From assembly GCF_000002235.5 (NCBI RefSeq), contig NW_022145605.1:38201141-38265140 (forward strand): DNA of 64,000 bases. Reading direction: 5' to 3'. Positions within the stretch are counted from its first letter, which is position 1; each line of letters begins with the position of its first letter. Source of the stretch: Strongylocentrotus purpuratus. Taxonomy: Eukaryota > Echinodermata > Echinoidea > Camarodonta > Strongylocentrotidae. The translations under genes were made by a program, and so were the position numbers. The notes beneath the pieces were generated by a model. It had not been told where the DNA came from. It worked only from the letters and a program-made list of their open reading frames with translations, and ran no database searches. Shown here one piece after another: positions 39,301 to 48,615 of this stretch.

Positions 39301-40868
39301 AGGCAATGGCTTGCCTTATTTTTCACTCGTTGAGGACTTATTGTTGCGGGAGTCCCATAGAAATTTGAGAACCAAATTCCATGACTTTCCATAACCAGAT
39401 AAGTATCATTTTTGTATAGATTGTGGTATCCAAGCGGTATACGGATACTACGCTCATTGCCAGTTTAAACTGGAAGGTTGCTTTAGCTACACACAGCCCA
39501 CACCCATGATCCATTTCCATGGAAAGTGGGATATATTGTTCCATCTTTCCAAAGCAGCTACTGTGAAAAGTGTTTCAGGTGATGAGAGTCTGGAATTGGG
39601 AATTATTAGTTTATATGACATCAAAATTGGATCAAGGAGTGTTGTGGTTGAGTGGTTTAAGGCACTTGACTGGAGATGCGAAGGTCGAGGGTTCGAATCT
39701 CGACACTGCACTAATATTCTTTGGCAAGATATTAACCTGCACTTGCTACTCTCCACCCAGGTGTTAAATGGGTACCCGGTAGGATGTGACCATCATTGTT
39801 GGTCAAACAGTTTTTGAGCGTGAAGTAATGCCTGGCTGGAATGCTCCCCAGGGAGTGGAGATTGTGCACACAGTATGTGCAGGCAAGTATTGAATGCAAT
39901 GACCGGGGTTATAGTATATTTGTAAAGCGCTTAGAGACATTTGTATTAAGCGCTATATAAAAGCTAAATATTATTATTATTATTATTATTTGTCCATACT
40001 CACTGCTGTAATGATTGAATTGGAGTCTGATCTATCTTCATCGATGGTGCTCAGCTGATCTTGGAGTGTTTCCTTACGGCTGGGTCCAGGAGGCTCCGCA
40101 GTAGACGCTCTTGTGCTCCTGCTTTCAGTTCGACGTCTAGCTACAGTTACCATAGGCCGATACTGTGCCTGCATCAAGAAAGTTCAGATTTTTTTCATGA
40201 AGTTCTTAACCCTTTGCCTATGTGAACTTATTGTGCACGTACTTAGCCTAGGGACTGAAATAATTCAATAGTCAACAGGTCAAGTTATTATTATTTTGAC
40301 TAGAACGTTTTGAGCTTTGTCTGAAAACAAACTTTCACACCTCACATTTGCTATAATATCAAGAAAATCTGTCCTCAAAATTATTGTGATTTACTTTTTC
40401 TAAAATCTCTTTTTTAAACTTATATATATTTCATTCATTTCCAAGTTAAGAGTATAACAAAAGTTACAACTACGTAAGATAAATGTACATGTAGATCAGT
40501 GCAGTGTGTTTGGGTATTATTTAATTCGTTAAGCTCTGAGTATTTGTAGGTGTTGTAGTTTCATCTTTTTTTCTTTTTAAAATGAAGAAAATCTTCTTTA
40601 AAAAATTTAAAAAAAACTGTGCACAGTCGGCAATTGTGGACAGCATACCATATACACATTTATTTTGTTAATCAATGAATCTTAAATAATCAACCAATCA
40701 AAAGGTCATTCATTCATTCATGCTGACCTTCTTGAGGCCCCTGAAACTTTGATTGCGATGAAGATTGGTGGATCTGGAAGCCATGCTTGGTGGTCGGGTG
40801 CTTGTGGCTCCATCTCTACCTCCCGTCTGGGCCCTGGTAGGGGCACGAGAAGGACCGTTGCTTGACAT
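16541..40868 (-). CDS. Conserved large protein of unknown family, 27 coding exons, 1236 aa
   Basis: Coding exons: 40868-40728, 40168-40004, 39091-38880, 37566-37341, 36453-36337, 35673-35595, 34654-34542, 33187-33087, 32349-32077, 31588-31493, 31227-31110, 30538-30459, 29734-29611, 29225-29127, 28403-28305, 27902-27818, 27013-26940, 26388-26264, 25799-25574, 24929-24782, 24179-24013, 23459-23374, 22852-22786, 22310-22140, 21620-21414, 20052-19867, 16666-16541. All have GT-AG ends and compatible phases; lengths total 3711 nt including the stop. The first ~100 residues are Ser/Arg/Thr-rich and low-complexity. Residues ~105-385 look globular, with one isolated CPHC near 308. A second basic Arg/Thr-rich linker spans ~410-460. 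The rest is mainly helical with repeated Leu-rich segments such as ELDLICLSIQLGLNEDALAY, suggestive of an alpha-solenoid, and an AAAKAKAKKG linker lies near 1115. There is no signal peptide or membrane span. I do not recognise the family and assign no function. Confidence 0.85.
16707..17637. mobile_element. piggyBac-like non-autonomous element with TTAA ends
   Basis: The left end is TTAACCCTTACTGTACT and the right end AGTACAGTAAGGGTTAA: 13-bp inverted termini CCCTTACTGTACT flanked by TTAA on both sides. TTAA target sites and CCCT-type termini are the piggyBac signature. The 931-bp interior is very AT-rich, has no transposase frame, and ends in a G16/C22 hairpin near 17551-17596. It lies in the last intron of the 27-exon gene. 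Confidence 0.82.
17693..17935 (+). mobile_element. SINE, 5'-truncated copy (family A)
   Basis: It shares CACTCTCCACCCAGGTGTTA, GGGTACCCGGTAGGATG, CTCCCCAGGGAGTGGA and ATGACCGGGGTAATA with the fuller copy at 39638-39992, and ends in an (ATT)n tail. The tRNA-like head is missing. Confidence 0.75.
18132..19074 (+). mobile_element. Element with minisatellite core, ACGG microsatellite and 3' hairpin
   Basis: It starts ATGCCTCCGTCA and ends TAACGGAGGCAT, so the termini are inverted. The interior is about five tandem copies of a unit of roughly 151 bp (18400-18980), each containing TGACCTTTGACCT-type motifs. A (GGAC/GTAC)n tract at 18983-19031 and a terminal hairpin, ATGCCTCCG paired with CGGAGGCAT at 19044-19074, follow. 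No coding capacity. The layout (tandem core, simple repeat, 3' hairpin) recalls Helentron-derived non-autonomous elements, but this classification is inference. Confidence 0.65.
19671..19861 (+). mobile_element. TTAA-flanked MITE, copy 2, abutting a splice donor
   Basis: Starts TTAAAGCCCCACTGCACTAC and ends GATGGGCTTTAA. On the minus strand the penultimate-exon donor reads GTATGTTAA, so the TTAA target occupies intron positions +6 to +9. Confidence 0.85.
20917..21365. repeat. Inverted repeat element in an intron of the 27-exon gene
   Basis: The left arm AGGCCTAAAATAAAAACTTG then TTGTATTGCCCTTTG is matched by the right arm CAAAGGGCAATACAACAAGT then TTTTATTTTAGGCCT. Arms are about 35 bp and nearly perfect, around 370 bp of A-rich sequence. 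Probably a MITE. Confidence 0.8.
22425..22681 (+). mobile_element. Second element with TGACCTTTGACC motif and 3' hairpin
   Basis: Contains ATGACCTTTGACCTTGAC, two versions of an AACTTAACCTTAnGGTAAGTT-like motif, a (GCC)n stretch near 22612, and a terminal hairpin TGTCTCGC / GCGAGACA at 22651-22681. The layout parallels the element at 18132-19074, though the sequence family is different. The left boundary is approximate. Confidence 0.55.
25103..25226 (-). pseudogene. Decayed duplicate of the exon at 25574-25799
   Basis: On the minus strand it reads AIMAPSFKKLTALANLMAN, matching AILAQSFKKLSVLANLMAN of the real exon. A 14-nt insertion then shifts the frame, after which DVVSHEGQYQ matches DVVTHKGQYQ up to a retained donor-like CAG|GTGT. 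The upstream part of the exon copy is cut off by the MITE at 25227. Confidence 0.85.
25227..25421 (-). mobile_element. TTAA-flanked MITE, copy 3
   Basis: Inverted orientation of the family at 9869. TTAAAGCCCCTCTGCACTAG starts it and GCAGTGGTGCTTTAA ends it; the core reads TCTCATCAAATCAGCTCTCA. Confidence 0.85.
25970..26263. repeat. Degenerate intronic tandem repeat with CCCTAA runs and decoy donor copies
   Basis: Repeats of CCTTAAGCCTAACCCT and CCCTAACCCTAGCCCTAACA alternate with AATGAATC...AACTCACT(C/T)GAATGCAG-like segments at about 26000-26034 and 26160-26180. The last such segment (AACTCACTTGAATGCAG, 26257-26273) is the real donor end of the exon at 26264-26388. It resembles telomere repeat but is degenerate and mixed with exon-edge sequence. 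Confidence 0.65.
27112..27300 (+). pseudogene. Non-LTR retrotransposon fragment (RT C-terminal tail)
   Basis: A 62-codon frame includes YQNSFFPRTVTAWNALS followed by a SLEGFK segment. The pattern Y-SFFPRT-W-LP/S then SL--FK is the characteristic C-terminal tail of LINE reverse-transcriptase proteins. No RT core is joined to it. It lies in an intron of the 27-exon gene, antisense to it. Confidence 0.75.
27950..28130. repeat. (GAT)n / (AAT)n microsatellite cluster
   Basis: Long interrupted GATGAT and AATAAT runs surround a SINE-end-like TTTATATAGCGCTTATTAGA segment at 28013-28036. Open frames here are repeat artefacts. Confidence 0.8.
32521..32715 (+). mobile_element. TTAA-flanked MITE, copy 4
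   Basis: Starts TTAAAGACCCACTGCACAAC and ends GATGGGCTTTAA. It is bracketed by partial direct repeats of host sequence (ATTATTTTGAAATAAATCTT on both sides). Confidence 0.82.
33300..33380. repeat. Poly-A tracts
   Basis: A C9 run is followed by about 35 A residues, then a second run of about 17 A. The length may be unreliable in the assembly. Confidence 0.85.
34845..35012 (-). mobile_element. tRNA-derived SINE (family B, tRNA-Thr-like head)
   Basis: On the minus strand the head reads ATAGCTCAATTGGTAGAGCA (A box) and, 30 nt on, GGTTCGACACC (a perfect B box), with CGT at the anticodon position. The 3' part (CTCGGAGAGGACCTAAAGCC) is unrelated to tRNA. Acceptor-stem pairing is absent, so it is a SINE and not a tRNA gene. 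Confidence 0.72.
35208..35480 (+). mobile_element. Decayed SINE (family A)
   Basis: TAGTTTAGTGGTTAGAGCGC resembles an A box. Downstream GGACCTGGTAGGATG, CATGGAGTGGAGATG, ATGACCGGGGAAATAATATG and a GCGCTTAGA-like end match family A. Confidence 0.6.
35832..36032 (+). mobile_element. TTAA-flanked MITE, copy 5 (diverged 5' end)
   Basis: The core TTAATTGAGAGCTGATTTGA and end CTAGTGCAGATATAGGCTTT plus AA match the family. The 5' end (TTAAATGGGACAGCACTAC) has diverged from it. Confidence 0.78.
36858..36935 (-). pseudogene. Decayed duplicate of part of the exon at 37341-37566
   Basis: Plus-strand TTAGCTATCTGTGGTGGAG and AAGAAGTAATCATGACTTTG parallel TCAGCGATCTGTGGCGGAG and CAGGAGTAATCACTGATGAC of the real exon, in the same order and spacing. 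On the minus strand the frame is broken by a small deletion and a stop. Confidence 0.65.
36940..37330. repeat. Degenerate tandem repeat with ACCTGTATATAAAGACCACC-like units
   Basis: Variants of CTGTnTATAAAGACCA(T/C)CTG followed by CTTnTCTCCCTTAA recur about every 75-100 bp between the exons at 36337-36453 and 37341-37566. Confidence 0.55.
38425..38640 (+). pseudogene. Non-LTR retrotransposon RT core fragment
   Basis: Frames read SSWFESNLCNRSQYV, then, after a one-base frameshift near VPQ, SLGSILGPLLFLIYINDL. The VPQGSILGPLLFLIYINDL block is the conserved RT region of jockey/CR1/RTE-type LINEs. The usual catalytic YADD block does not follow; a fragment only. Confidence 0.85.
39638..39992 (+). 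mobile_element. tRNA-derived SINE, near full length (family A)
   Basis: The head has TGGTTGAGTGGTTTAAGGCA (A box) and GGGTTCGAATCTC (B box). The body has GGTGTTAAATGGGTACCCGG, CTCCCCAGGGAGTGGAGAT and ATGACCGGGGTTATAGTAT, ending GCGCTATATAAAAGC then (ATT)n. It lies in an intron of the 27-exon gene, antisense, just before the exon at 40004-40168. Confidence 0.88.
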
Positions 40869-41700
40869 TCCGAAGTTGCAAGGTGAGTTTTAAAAGACGC
40901 CCAGTGGATCTGCACTCAATGTCACACCATGTTCAGTAGTTCTTCAAATGTCCTGTGTAATTTCAGTAGATCTATTAAAGTAAGAAAGTTAAGAAACAAT
41001 TCAAGATTCAAGATTACAATGGTAATAATGACAGTTATAATTCAATAATTGTAGACCTACACATGTATACCATGCAGTGCTAATCATCTATGTGTTTCAA
41101 GAGAGCTTTAGAAATTATCAGAGTAAACTCTGCAAACCACTCTAACTGTTAGGTCTAGGTCTAGACCCTAGTCTTCTTTGTCCTCTCCAGAGAGAGTCTT
41201 CTAGATCATCTTCGATCTTCTTTCTTTCCTTTCTTTTGAGCTGAGGTTTGTTCTCCTTGTACATTTAGTCATCATCATCACCATCACTGTTTCTATTTTG
41301 CCTGTAATATCTGCACTTCTAACGAAGCACCTTGCCATCTACCGTACATTAAGCCACCAAGGCTGATCATGCATGCATAATCCGGCACGAGCTTCCCCAT
41401 TCGCATTCAGAGTCCGAGGCCGTTCATTCGGCGTGCCGCGTCGTTAAAACACCCAGTCCCACTAGCAACAAATTATGTTTGTGAAATTAACTGATTTAAG
41501 CCCCCAGAATCCCGCTCTAAACTCATGAATGCTTGAGCTGGAACATATATTGTACATATGTTTGGCCTATATTCGATTCAAAGTAAATTTACTGTAATTA
41601 GTTGAAAATGTAATCTTAACTCACCGAAGAAAGACAATCATAACAAATCAGTGCAGTCTCGCGTCACTCGTTTCCAGGCCAATTAAGAACTAGTCTCGAT
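40869..41700 (-). promoter_or_regulatory. 5' UTR, two-codon uORF and probable promoter of the 27-exon gene
   Basis: The first coding exon extends upstream to a plausible acceptor TTTAATAG|ATC at 40971. In this UTR an upstream ATG reads ATG GTG TGA (40930-40922), a minimal uORF. A plausible non-coding exon ends at 41625 with CTTCG|GTGAGT. The CpG-containing stretch GTGACGCGAGACTG near 41655-41670 is the likely start area. The exon link is inferred. Confidence 0.45.
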
Positions 41701-41728
41701 ACCAGACGTACTTCATGGCGCCACCGTA

Positions 41729-41740
41729 CCCCCCCCCCCC

Positions 41741-41831
<91 letters not shown>

Positions 41832-41880
41832 GCACACACACATACTCTCTCTCTCTCTCTCTCTCTGTATCTATCTCTCT
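41729..41880. repeat. Poly-C, (CT)n and (CA)n microsatellites
   Basis: About 22 C, then about 66 nt of CT, then (CA)n, then CT again. Glu/Arg-repeat open frames here are artefacts. Confidence 0.95.
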
Positions 41881-41956
41881 AGCTAAACATATCTCATTCA
41901 ATTCGTAGCACACTAGCACTTGTTATTAAAATCGAGATTTATGCTGAAACAAGGCC

Positions 41957-42218
41957 CAGGCGCGTACGCAGGATTTTTTCAAGGGGGGGGGGGTTTTAAC
42001 ATTTATAAATCGGTCCGAAAATTTCGCAACGACTCAGCCAGCCGCTGAATAAGCGGGGGGGGGGGGGGGGGGGGGGGGGGGGGTAAGAGGACACTTTTTT
42101 TTTTTTTTTGGTCTCGAAATTTGGAAATTTGACATTTTGCTCCGTTGGGGGGGGGGGTAAGGTCACCTTTTTTAGGTCGGCCATGGGAATAATTTTTTTT
42201 TTTTTTTTTTTTTTTAAT

Positions 42219-42262
<44 letters not shown>

Positions 42263-42369
42263 AAAAGGGGGGGGGGGGGGTTTTAGGTTTTTTTTAGGGG
42301 GGTTTACACACAAAAAATTTCCAAAGGGGGGGGTTTAACCCCCAACCCCCCCCCCTGCGTACGCGCCTG
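41957..42369. mobile_element. hAT-like non-autonomous element with 8-bp TSD
   Basis: Inverted termini CAGGCGCGTACGCAGG and CCTGCGTACGCGCCTG are flanked by the direct repeat ACAAGGCC at 41949-41956 and 42370-42377. An 8-bp target duplication with CAG-starting termini is the hAT signature. The interior is mostly poly-G, poly-T and poly-A tracts and cannot encode a transposase. Confidence 0.88.
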
Positions 42370-42377
42370 ACAAGGCC

Positions 42378-43340
42378 CATGTTCAAGTTGGGGGGGGGGG
42401 GGGGGGTTCAAGGTATAAATCTGATGTATGAGAACATTGCCATTTAGTGAGTGGGGATGGGACCGGGGGTCTCAGTCTTGTAGAAATTCTGTAAGCATGC
42501 GTGACAACAGGTTTTCCAGACACCCCCTAAACAAGGATATCTTCTAAAGCCAAAAGACACTCTAAATGAGGATTTCGCATGGTTTTTTCTCGAATTCAAA
42601 AAAGTGTACTCTTTAATAAGTAATGTAAATTCGTAGCCCCTTGAGCATTTCAAAGTGTGATAGGGATTACCATTTAAGTTGTTGACAATGTAAAATAAAT
42701 CAAATTGTACTTTTGATGTAGAATTCACAATGTAAACATTTTATTTCAATATAGAAGCAACAACATCAACCTGTACACTTCCAAATGGGTTAATGCGCAG
42801 CCATCATACGTCCTTTCTTTGAAAAAAAGAAGAATTACATTTCAAATTTGATCTATTTCAAATAAAGTTCATGTAGTGTTTACAAAAAGTGCACAATGTA
42901 CATTGAACAGTTAATATTCTAATATGCACGTGATATGCATATACCATGTGATGCCCCTGTTTACGCATTAGTGGTCACGTATGCTTACAGTATTTATATT
43001 TTACTGAGACCCCCGGGTCGAGGGTGTAAAATCACCATGTTTTCACGTTTCCTTCCCCCTCTTGCCTCCACCCGGTTTCTATAATGAGTTGGGATCCTCC
43101 TATGCGGGCTACGCCACTGCATGGCCACACCCAATTACTCAACAGACAATATCGATTTGATATCCAAATAAACAACGATCAGTTGGGAATATTATCATTG
43201 ACCTGCCCGTAAAATTAGGTCGCTAATAGAAAACTGATGTGCTAAAATCATTGATCAGTTTTGATTTTCCTTTGTCCGCAAATTTGTTTCTATTCAACCG
43301 TTTTTTTTTCTTCTTCAGATTCCTAGTGCAAATGTTACCA
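42378..43340. other. Gene-free spacer before the tandem duplication
   Basis: No exon with splice context is visible. Poly-G (42390-42407), AT-rich sequence and a few C-rich patches only. Confidence 0.6.
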
Positions 43341-44399
43341 TTAGGAGCGTTAAATATTCTACAAATCTTTATACGAGTAGAATCAATGCATACAAAACGA
43401 AATGACAGTCATTTGTAATTGAAAAGGATTACAAATTAAATTTGTGATTATTCTTATTCTCATCTTGGAAATTAATGTTTAGGATAAATTGCTTACTTCA
43501 TCGGAGATGTACACCCTCATAGCAAAAATAAATACGTCACTAGATCACTATTGAGCTAACAGATGTATAATCTATTAAAGATGTGTAAAATATTTTAACT
43601 AACATTGCTTCATATAAGAAATTGCTTTTTAAGGGCACGGCATTCTCCCATGTGGGGTCATAAAAACAATAATATACTGGGTTTATATAGCGCTCAATGC
43701 ATCGACGGTGTCTCTATTAAAGCGTTTTATAGACATATCATCGGATTCAGGCTTGCCCGCACACAATGTATGCACATTCTCCACTCACTGGGGACCATTT
43801 ATACATGCTAACACTAAGCGCCATTTTACAGACGCTCACAATGCTGAGAAAACTACAATAACCTTCTCATTCTACCTTTTACTCATTTGACACCTATTTT
43901 TTTTTTATAACTTTAACTTGTGCAGTGTGTGATTGGAGAGGGAATTTTTTAACGCTGGATACGCCTCTACATTTTAATCAAATTGTTTATCTAATATTCC
44001 ATTTGTATTGCTAAATTATCATCATTACTCTTATCAATCATTCATTATGATCATCATCATCCTTATTGATATCATTTCGCGACCCCGTATCTTCCTCGTC
44101 ATTTTATTTAGCAAAGACAATGAGCATTATTAAAACAGAATACGCAACATAATTTGAGGAAAGTCATGTCGATGCCTTAAGAAGAAGAAATAAAGATTAA
44201 CTACTTGAACGAATACAGTTTACTTATTGTCTTCTTTTCCAATCCATGAGGCATAAATAAAATGGCATTAACAATTACATAAAGCAAACAATGAACTTTA
44301 GTTACAATTAGCTACGATGGAAATGGCTTGAGTTAAGATGACTGATATTCACCACATCTAGACTAAAGAATACCATCATTCTTTTTTCCTTGAACATCA

Positions 44400-44850
44400 T
44401 AGGATCAAGAATTCTTGTAAAGAAACAAAATGGATATGAACACAATAATATTGTGTTAAATCTTGGGCCAAGAATTCTCGTAAAGAAAAAAAAAAAGAAT
44501 ATCATCATCATTGTGTAAAAACCTAGGAACAAGAATCCTTGCAAAGAAAAAAATAAATATCAACACTATTGTGTAAAACCTAGGGCCAAGAATTCTTGTA
44601 AAGAACAACAAATGAATATTATCACCATTGCGTAAAAACCTAGGGCCAAGACTTCTTGTAAAGAACAAAAGGCGAATATCATCATTCAAGATTGTCTAAA
44701 ATAATCTTAATCCAAGAAATCTTTTGAAGAAAGTGATCAATATCAACTCGGCTTTCTTATACATCTTATTAAAAAGAAACGAATAACATTATGATTGTCT
44801 AAAAGCTAAGGCCAAGAATTCTCGTATAGAAATAAAAATGAATATCAACA
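44400..44850. repeat. ~59-bp minisatellite downstream of Reeler copy 1
   Basis: Repeats of CCAAGAATTCTTGTAAAGAA...ATCACCATTGCGTAAAAACC occur about every 59 bp, roughly eight copies with decay. The array begins right after the stop codon and may be in the 3' UTR. Confidence 0.85.
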
Positions 44851-44857
44851 CCATTGT

Positions 44858-47353
44858 CTAAAACTCAAGTCCAAGAAAAGTTGTCGAGAGAGAGATGGAT
44901 ATCATGACGATAGTCAGAACGAGACTGCTTGTCAGTTTAGTATCAGCTGAATTGGAAACAAAATAGAAAAGAAACGGAAAAGGAAGATTATCTGAAAATG
45001 TTCTGAATTATTCACCTTCAGCAGGAGAGCTTTAGTATTAAACAGACCCCCACCCGGCTCCCCTCCACCTCCACCCTCCAACAATTAATCTTGTCTAGAT
45101 TTTTTAACACACAAAGGTGGCTTACTTCGTTCCATCTATTCTTAAAGCTTCACTGCACTGCTTATATGGCGCCCTCTATATAGCAAACAATGCTTCATCG
45201 GTGACCATTGGTCCCCCATGATCATCTTTTCTTATTATTGAGAGCTGATTTGATGAGATAACCACCTGCCAGTGACCATGTAGGGAGGTCTAATTCCTCC
45301 CGGCCAAACTAGTGCAGTGGGGCTTTAACGTTGTATTTTGCATGCGCCTCGATCATCTACTGGAAAAACTATGCGCCCAATATTGATCTACAAAATCAAA
45401 TTACTCAATTTAGATGAAGCCAACATACTTACCACTGATAGTTGACGAGGTTTGTTTGACCCAATAACTACTGTAACTCTCCACAAATGTGGCCCTAAAA
45501 AGATAACAAATGAAATTATTTTTTAGAACACCTAATACTTAATGTTGAACAATTTAAAAGCTATTATACCCACTCATCAGTACTTCATTGTCCTACTGTT
45601 TTACTCTGCCTTTACCAACCAAAGACATGCCAAGGAATGTTGATGTGAATAATGCTCTCTCTCTCTCTCTCTCTCTCTCTTATTCCCTTGTCCCTCTCTC
45701 TCTTCCTCTCTCTTATCTCTTCCCCCCTCACTCTCTCTTTCTGTGTCTATCTCTTTAACTTTACCCAAGAGACATTCTCTTTCTCACTATTGTTTTCTTT
45801 ATGTCCGTCTTTTTTAAAATTCCTTCTATATCTCCATGATAACACAGCTTTAATGATTATTATTAGCAATGCAAAATATTATTCTAAAGGCTTGATTTTG
45901 TATTGAAACTACATGTATAGAAAATACCTTATAAGATTATATGTGCTATATATCAAGATGAAGGAGGAAGAGTTCGAGGAATATTTAGTGACTTATGTTT
46001 TCTTAAGAACTCAAAAAAGAATGTAACCCCCGTTTTAGAACTACATGTAGTACATGAAGTAAATACATGAAGATATCAATTTCTACAGATTATTATTTCT
46101 CCAATTATGTTAACTTCATTATGATCACTCTTTTGTTTCTTTATTCTTCATTCATGATATTGTGTTCATACTCACGCAACGTAAACGGCGTCATCAAAAT
46201 CTTTCGGAGGTGTCCACATGAATTTGTTGACAGTGCCTTTCATAGTTTTGTCTACATGTGTCACGGCATTGTCTTCCACTCCTGCGCACGACACAGTCTT
46301 GAACTTATCCGCGTCCATCACGGACCACGTCCCCACGATAGCGTCAGTGTCATTGCGTCGCATCTGCATGAAGATTCCCTTGAATTGTTGTGATTGGGTA
46401 GCGTTAATTGTGACTGTGTGGTAAAGATAAGAATCCAGAACAACCTCATTTAGTGATTAAAGTGAAATCCCCTCACGCCTCTACCTCCACCAAACCCATC
46501 TCCACTAATCAAAATTCTAACTGAGCAAAGATATCTCCTTTCGATCTATTTATACTAAAAATTGGTCCTCATACAATTTTTCAATAATACAAAAAAAAAA
46601 AATAATCTCTGATTACTATCAGGCCTAAGCATCTCAGTGTACCGAATGAAGATAGTTTATGGGATGTGCACTATGACATACTACTCCGGCGAAATTCCTA
46701 CACCAAACTAAATACGAGACCAGACTTCACACCTAAAGACCTAGATGATTTGTAAATAAAACCCTTACCCTGACATTTATCTTTGACGAAATAAAGCCCG
46801 ATAAAAGTCACCGGAGCAAACTGTCGCCTTAGCCAATGATTTGTGTTTGTTTGTTCGTTTATTAACCTGGTGCTTTAGTTTCAGTTTCAGTTTACCGTTT
46901 AATATCATATTTCAAGATTTCACAAAAATGTACAATTATACATGAATTTTATTTACAGAGACAAAAAGAAACAAGAAAGTGAGTGCCCCATTCCAGTTTG
47001 ATTGAATGCATTAAATTTATTTAAAAAAAAACTGAACTAAAAAGGAGATTGTAATATAAAGGGGCCCATGGTGAAAGCTATGTTTGTAAGTTATAGGTCC
47101 TTTTGACGAAGTAAGTTCGCAGGAGAAAATGTCACCTACCAGAGAACTTTTTGCCGGGCATGTACTTCATCTTGGCGGGAACGATGGAAAAGGGGCTCTT
47201 TGTAACCTGAGCTGATATACCATGACCGGGTATCATGGTATCACATATTTCAGGATTGGAACCAACGGGAGCGCCATTAGACCGGGCATCGACATCAACG
47301 ATGACGAGCATGACAGCCAAGAAGACGAAGGCTTCTCTCCTTGCAATCTTCAT
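44858..47353 (-). CDS. Reeler-domain secreted/GPI-type protein, copy 1
   Basis: Four exons join in phase: 47353-47140, 46413-46176, 45494-45433 and 44946-44858, giving 200 residues. Residues 1-24 form a signal peptide (MKIARREAFVFLAVMLVIVD). The Reeler domain follows: GAPVGSNPEICDTMIPGHG, SPFSI and YMPGKKFSGVTI in exon 1, then FKGIFMQMRRND, IVGTW, VSCAGV, AVTH and KFMWTPPKDF in exon 2, matching the family order including its two cysteines. NAT and NDT sequons are present. The C-terminus, LTSSLVLTIVMISISLSTTF then a short tail, is hydrophobic to the end, as in a GPI-anchor signal; a membrane span is the alternative. Reeler-only proteins in invertebrates are often secreted and linked to immunity or reproduction; the role here is not shown. 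Confidence 0.87.
45142..45328 (+). mobile_element. TTAA-flanked MITE, copy 6
   Basis: Starts TTAAAGCTTCACTGCACTGC and ends GTGCAGTGGGGCTTTAA. It lies in the last intron of Reeler copy 1; the matching insertion is at 54991-55145 in unit 2. Confidence 0.85.
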
Positions 47354-47384
47354 TTTCAGCTTTACACGAGAGCAATGGTGGAAG

Positions 47385-47842
47385 TGATTGTTATCATCAT
47401 TATAACAATGAACAGTTTTATCATCATTATAACAATGAACAGTTTTATCATCATTATAACAATGAACAGTTTTATCATCATTATAACAATAAACAGTTTT
47501 ATCATCATTATAACAATGAACAGTTTTATCATCATTATAACAATGAACAGCTTTATCATCATTATAGCAATGAACAGCTTTATCATTATTATAACAATGA
47601 ACAGCTTTATCATCATTATAACAATGAACAGTTTTATCATCATTATAACAATGAACAGTTTTATCATCATTATAACAATGAACAGTTTTATCATCATTAT
47701 AACAATGAACAGTTTTATCATCATTATAACAATGAACAGTTTTATCATCATTATAACAATGAACAGCTCTATTTTCATTATAGCAATGAACAGTTTTATC
47801 ATCATTATAACAATGAACAGTTCTATCATCATTGTAACAATT
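47385..47842. repeat. 27-bp minisatellite, about 17 copies, upstream of Reeler copy 1
   Basis: The unit begins AACAGTTTTATCATCATTAT followed by AACAATG. Because 27 is a multiple of three, two frames on each strand stay open. The array starts about 30 bp upstream of the Reeler start codon. Here the reading frame in line with Reeler has no ATG: the only upstream one runs into TGA at its fourth codon. Confidence 0.95.
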
Positions 47843-48107
47843 TGAAAATCAACAAAACATTAACAAGACTCATAAATGCATAAATATTTCGCCACTGATT
47901 TCAGTCAATGTTGCTGCTAGGTAGATACAAAATGTAAGGCAGGTGTGGTTGTAAACAATGTCATAGTGTGGCTTCAGTCATTGCAAGGATACTGGCATGA
48001 TTGGGGATGAAATGCGAAAAAAAGGCCGACCATCGGTATGACTGTGAGGTAGATGTGGGACGGGCTTCTCGGTCTTTTTTACTGTTTCTTTTCCTTTTTT
48101 TTCCTTT

Positions 48108-48144
<37 letters not shown>

Positions 48145-48615
48145 ATCTCGCTCTTTCTCGACCTTCATATCTCCCCTACCCCTTTTTTCTCTCCCTATCT
48201 TTCTCTCTTTCTCCCTCTCATGAAGACCCGTGCACTAGATCGACATGTTGGCCTTCTGATCACTTTCCAGAAGGTTTGCTAGACCAATATTGTCGCTCTC
48301 GTGGGCCGTCGGTCTCTAGGGCTGTAAACAAGGTGCATACATATAAGATGCAATTGGGAATACGTTAGTTAAATATATTCTCATGTATGAACAGTCTACT
48401 TCACAGACTGCATGGTCTACAATGGGAATCGACAAACGCAATGCATGCTATTTCTATCGATCTTCAACAGTTCAATGAGAATACAAATTATATCTACCTA
48501 AACATATATCTTGTTACCAGACACAAACAAGAAATGTATTGAAAAACTGCCAATGAACTCGCAAATAATATTTTCTTACAAGTCAGATTCATTTCACGAA
48601 ATTGGATTTACTCAC

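Noticed and set aside
39638..39712. Possible tRNA gene on the plus strand
   Set aside because: Same reason: a SINE head with promoter boxes and no full cloverleaf.
41713..41919. Glu/Arg-repeat protein on the minus strand
   Set aside because: Pure (CT)n microsatellite translation; similar frames at 50-50.2 kb, 58.2 kb and 60.2 kb were dropped for the same reason.
47222..47883. Open frames of 156-207 codons across the unit 1 minisatellite
   Set aside because: Same repeat artefact; no splice or domain support.
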